Assembly (NCBI RefSeq): GCF_001905795.1
Contig: NZ_LIXJ01000010.1
Span: 164,881-228,880, forward strand
DNA length: 64,000 bases
Direction of reading: 5' to 3'
Origin: Streptomyces sp. CB01580
GTDB taxonomy: Bacteria > Actinomycetota > Actinomycetes > Streptomycetales > Streptomycetaceae
Shown: positions 62,056 to 64,000 of the stretch, piece by piece
Layout of the letters: each line of letters starts with the position of its first letter
How positions within the stretch are numbered: position 1 is the first letter of the stretch
Made by a program: the position numbers and the translations under genes
Notes under the pieces: generated by a model
The model's database searches: none
The model's input: the letters and a program-made list of their open reading frames with translations, nothing else
What the model was told of the DNA's origin: nothing

Positions 62056-63675
62056 ATGAATACGGGTGGGAACGCACGGGTGGCGACTCGGTACGGGCCC
62101 TGGCCCGCGCTGGTGGTAATCGCCCTCGGATACTTCATGAACGTGCTCGACAGCACGGTTGTCAATGTAGCGATTCCGCAAATCGTCACCGGGGTCGGTG
62201 CGACGACCGAACAGATCCTGTGGGTCGTCAACGGCTATTTGCTGCCGTACGCGATGTTACTGCTCGTCGCGGGCCGCCTGGGAGACATCAGAGGACACCG
62301 CAACGTCTTCGCCGCCGGCCTGCTCGTCTTCACCGCCGCCTCCCTGGTCTGCGGGCTCGCGCAGAACCCGGAGCAGCTGATCGCCGCCCGCGTCCTCCAG
62401 GGAATCGGTGCCGCGGCCGCGGCACCCCAGGCACTCGCCATCACCTCGGCCGTCTTCCCGCCCGCCAAGCTGGGGACGGCCTTCGGCGTACTGGCCGCGG
62501 TGATCGGTTCCGCCGCCGCAGCGGGGCCGCTCCTCGGGGGCCTCATCTCGGACACGCTGGGCTGGCGCTGGATCTTCTTCATCAACATCCCGCTCGGCCT
62601 GATCGGGCTCGTCTGCACCTTCGTGTACGTGCCCGCCACCCGCAACTGGGCCCGTCAGAAACTGGGCGTCGTCCCCGTGCTCCTCGCATCGGCCGGCCTG
62701 TTCGTCGTGCTGTACGCCCTGATCGAGGGCGAACGGTTCGACTGGGGCACGGTCCGGGGCTGGATCGGGATCCCCCACTTCCTCGTGCTGGGCGTGCTGA
62801 TCCTGGTCGGTTTCACGCTCTGGGAGCGCCGCAGGGCCGACGGACTGCTGCCCCGCGCCCTGTTCACGAGCCGCAACTACGCGCTGATGGTGTGGGCCTC
62901 GGCGGCCACGTACTTCGGCATCTTCGGCTCGCAGCTCGTCATGACCATCTACCTCCAGACGGCGCTCGGCGCCGGGCCGCTGGAGGCCGGACTGGTGCTG
63001 TCGCCGATGTGGCTGGCCTCGTCCCTGACCGCACCGATCGGAGGTCGCCTCTCCGGCCGGGTACGGCGCAGCCGGCTGCTGGCCGTCGGCTTCGCCGTCT
63101 TCTGCCTCGGCGTCGCCGTCACCGCCCCGTTCGCCGACGCCGACGCGGCCTGGTGGGAGTTCGTGGCGCCGCTGGTCCTGGCCGGGGCCGGGGCCGGACT
63201 CACCTTCGCACCGCTGACCACGGTGGCGATGGGCGAGGTCGAGCCGCAGGCGGCGGGCGGTGCCTCCGGGCTCATCGAGATGTCCCGCATGATCGGCAGC
63301 GCGGTCTGCACGGCCGTCGTCGGCGCGATCCTGGCGACCGTATGGGCGTCCTCGCTGCGGGACGGCGCGGCCGACGCGGGCGGCCGGCTGTCCGGGGAGG
63401 ACCGGGCGTCCCTGGTCGACGGCGCCCGGCAGGCCGCCGACAGCGGGCTGAACTCGGGCACCGAAGCGGTGGTGCCGTCCTCGCTCCCCTCGGGCCTGGT
63501 GCGCGTGTTCGAGGACCTGTCCGCGCAGAGTCTGGCCTCGGCCGCCCGGCCCGCACTGCTCATCACCGCGGCGGTGATCGCGCTGGCCGCCGTCACGTCC
63601 CTGTTCCTCAAGGAGTCCGGGCCCGCCGGGGCCCCGGCCCCGAAGGAGGCTCCGGTGGCGGACCGGACGGCCTGA
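62056..63675 (+). CDS. DHA2-type MFS exporter with a TTA codon
   Basis: A 539-residue 14-TM drug:H+ antiporter (EmrB/QacA branch). Motif D1-like YFMNVLDSTVVNVAIPQI in TM1, motif A AGRLGDIRGHRNVF, and motif C region GPLLGGLISDTLGWRWIFFINIPLG are all present; an extracytoplasmic loop precedes the last helix. ATG 62056 has GAGGAG upstream. Leu68 is encoded by TTA (62257-62259), so translation should need the bldA tRNA. It probably exports the cluster product or gives self-resistance. Confidence 0.94.
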   Translation: MNTGGNARVATRYGPWPALVVIALGYFMNVLDSTVVNVAIPQIVTGVGATTEQILWVVNGYLLPYAMLLLVAGRLGDIRGHRNVFAAGLLVFTAASLVCGLAQNPEQLIAARVLQGIGAAAAAPQALAITSAVFPPAKLGTAFGVLAAVIGSAAAAGPLLGGLISDTLGWRWIFFINIPLGLIGLVCTFVYVPATRNWARQKLGVVPVLLASAGLFVVLYALIEGERFDWGTVRGWIGIPHFLVLGVLILVGFTLWERRRADGLLPRALFTSRNYALMVWASAATYFGIFGSQLVMTIYLQTALGAGPLEAGLVLSPMWLASSLTAPIGGRLSGRVRRSRLLAVGFAVFCLGVAVTAPFADADAAWWEFVAPLVLAGAGAGLTFAPLTTVAMGEVEPQAAGGASGLIEMSRMIGSAVCTAVVGAILATVWASSLRDGAADAGGRLSGEDRASLVDGARQAADSGLNSGTEAVVPSSLPSGLVRVFEDLSAQSLASAARPALLITAAVIALAAVTSLFLKESGPAGAPAPKEAPVADRTA

Positions 63676-63737
63676 CCCCTTCCGCGTACCGCGGCGGCCC
63701 GTCCCGGTCGGTGGGGCGGGCCGCCCACGCGCGTCCG

Positions 63738-63767
63738 CGGTGCTGTCCCGCCGGCGGGACAGCACCG
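63738..63767. terminator. Perfect 30-bp palindrome, terminator-like
   Basis: Fully self-complementary over 30 bp with the same 20-bp core CTGTCCCGCCGGCGGGACAG as the palindrome at 42796. It lies 63 bp after the MFS stop codon. Confidence 0.8.
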
Positions 63768-63854
63768 GGCATCCGCCCGCGGGCCCCGGTGCCCCTGACG
63801 ACAGGGCCTAATGCCGCTCCCGGCAAGGTTTGCCCCGTCGCACCGTCCGGCACG

Positions 63855-63963
63855 CACTCCCCCAAGGCCTTAAGGGCCAGGGGGACCCCCTTCGGCGTTG
63901 GCCGAGAGCCCACGTAGCCCTTCCCCAAGCTCTCGACTTCGTTCGAGCAGGGGAGACCCCATC
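63855..63963. repeat. Two related GC-rich interspersed repeat elements
   Basis: Two imperfect inverted-repeat modules, at about 63859-63892 (CCCCCAAGGCC...CCAGGGGGACCCCC form) and 63922-63960 (CCCCAAGCTCTCGACTTCG...GAGCAGGGGAGACCCC form), share a CCCCAAG-stem-AGGGG-GACCCC layout. I recall such modules as common intergenic repeats in Streptomyces, but this was not checked. The remaining sequence to 64000 holds no supported gene. Confidence 0.5.
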
Positions 63964-64000
63964 CGAGGGCTTTCGGCCGCCTTGCGATGCACCGCACCGG

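Noticed and set aside
63608..63997. 129-residue reverse-strand ORF at the window end
   Set aside because: It runs through palindromes and interspersed repeats and into the MFS 3' end; the translation reflects repeat sequence rather than a gene.

Overview
The window is high-GC actinobacterial DNA. Codon third positions are almost all G or C, GTG and TTG starts occur, ATGA stop/start overlaps are frequent, and the gene families (DUF1876, SCO6745 family, PRC-barrel/DUF2382 protein, SigB/SigF-type sigma factor, SpoIIE-type phosphatase, DUF6191, MbtH) point to Streptomyces or a close relative. No rRNA, tRNA, CRISPR array, insertion sequence or phage gene was recognised.

Layout. 0-13 kb holds ordinary accessory metabolism and regulation: a DUF1876 protein, an AidB-like acyl-CoA dehydrogenase with TetR and SCO6745-family neighbours, a PAS-GAF-PP2C-ATPase phosphatase, phosphoglucomutase, a cupin, an MFS exporter with a divergent LysR regulator, a solute-binding-like protein and a PfkB kinase. 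13.0-18.1 kb is a compact acyl-chain cassette: ketosynthase, acyl-CoA oxidase-like flavoprotein, a 55-residue membrane protein, an acyl carrier protein and a second ketosynthase. Both ketosynthases keep Cys-His-His, so neither is a chain-length factor. 18-42 kb is a mixed region: stress-type genes (PRC-barrel/DUF2382, SigB-like sigma factor), CbiZ, NAD(P) oxidoreductases, a lipoprotein HNH nuclease, gene remnants, a TetR-SDR-ADH operon, PAP2 phosphatase, a BlaI/M56 pair with a clear operator palindrome, an ABC-F ribosome-protection-type ATPase preceded by a 9-codon leader ORF, NUDIX, a large secreted phosphodiester glycosidase/metallophosphoesterase, and a dhaKLM operon.

42.9-63.7 kb is the most interesting region: a nonribosomal peptide cluster. 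A forward operon encodes an LLM flavin oxidoreductase, a tautomerase, NRPS1 (C-A-T-Cy-A-T, second A domain predicted for cysteine), NRPS2 (A-T-TE), an alpha/beta hydrolase, a RidA-family protein, a SagB-type azoline oxidase and an MDR oxidoreductase. A convergent operon encodes an MbtH-like protein, DUF2461, a methyltransferase and a pair that I recognise as CreE/CreD-like enzymes. These oxidise L-aspartate to nitrosuccinate and then release nitrous acid (ANS pathway). A divergent DHA2-type MFS exporter carries an in-frame TTA (bldA) codon. The gene set predicts a small thiazoline/thiazole peptide combined with nitrite-derived nitrogen (N-N bond, diazo, nitroso or nitro chemistry). I cannot match it to a known product from sequence alone. 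The last ~325 bases are a repeat-rich intergenic segment.
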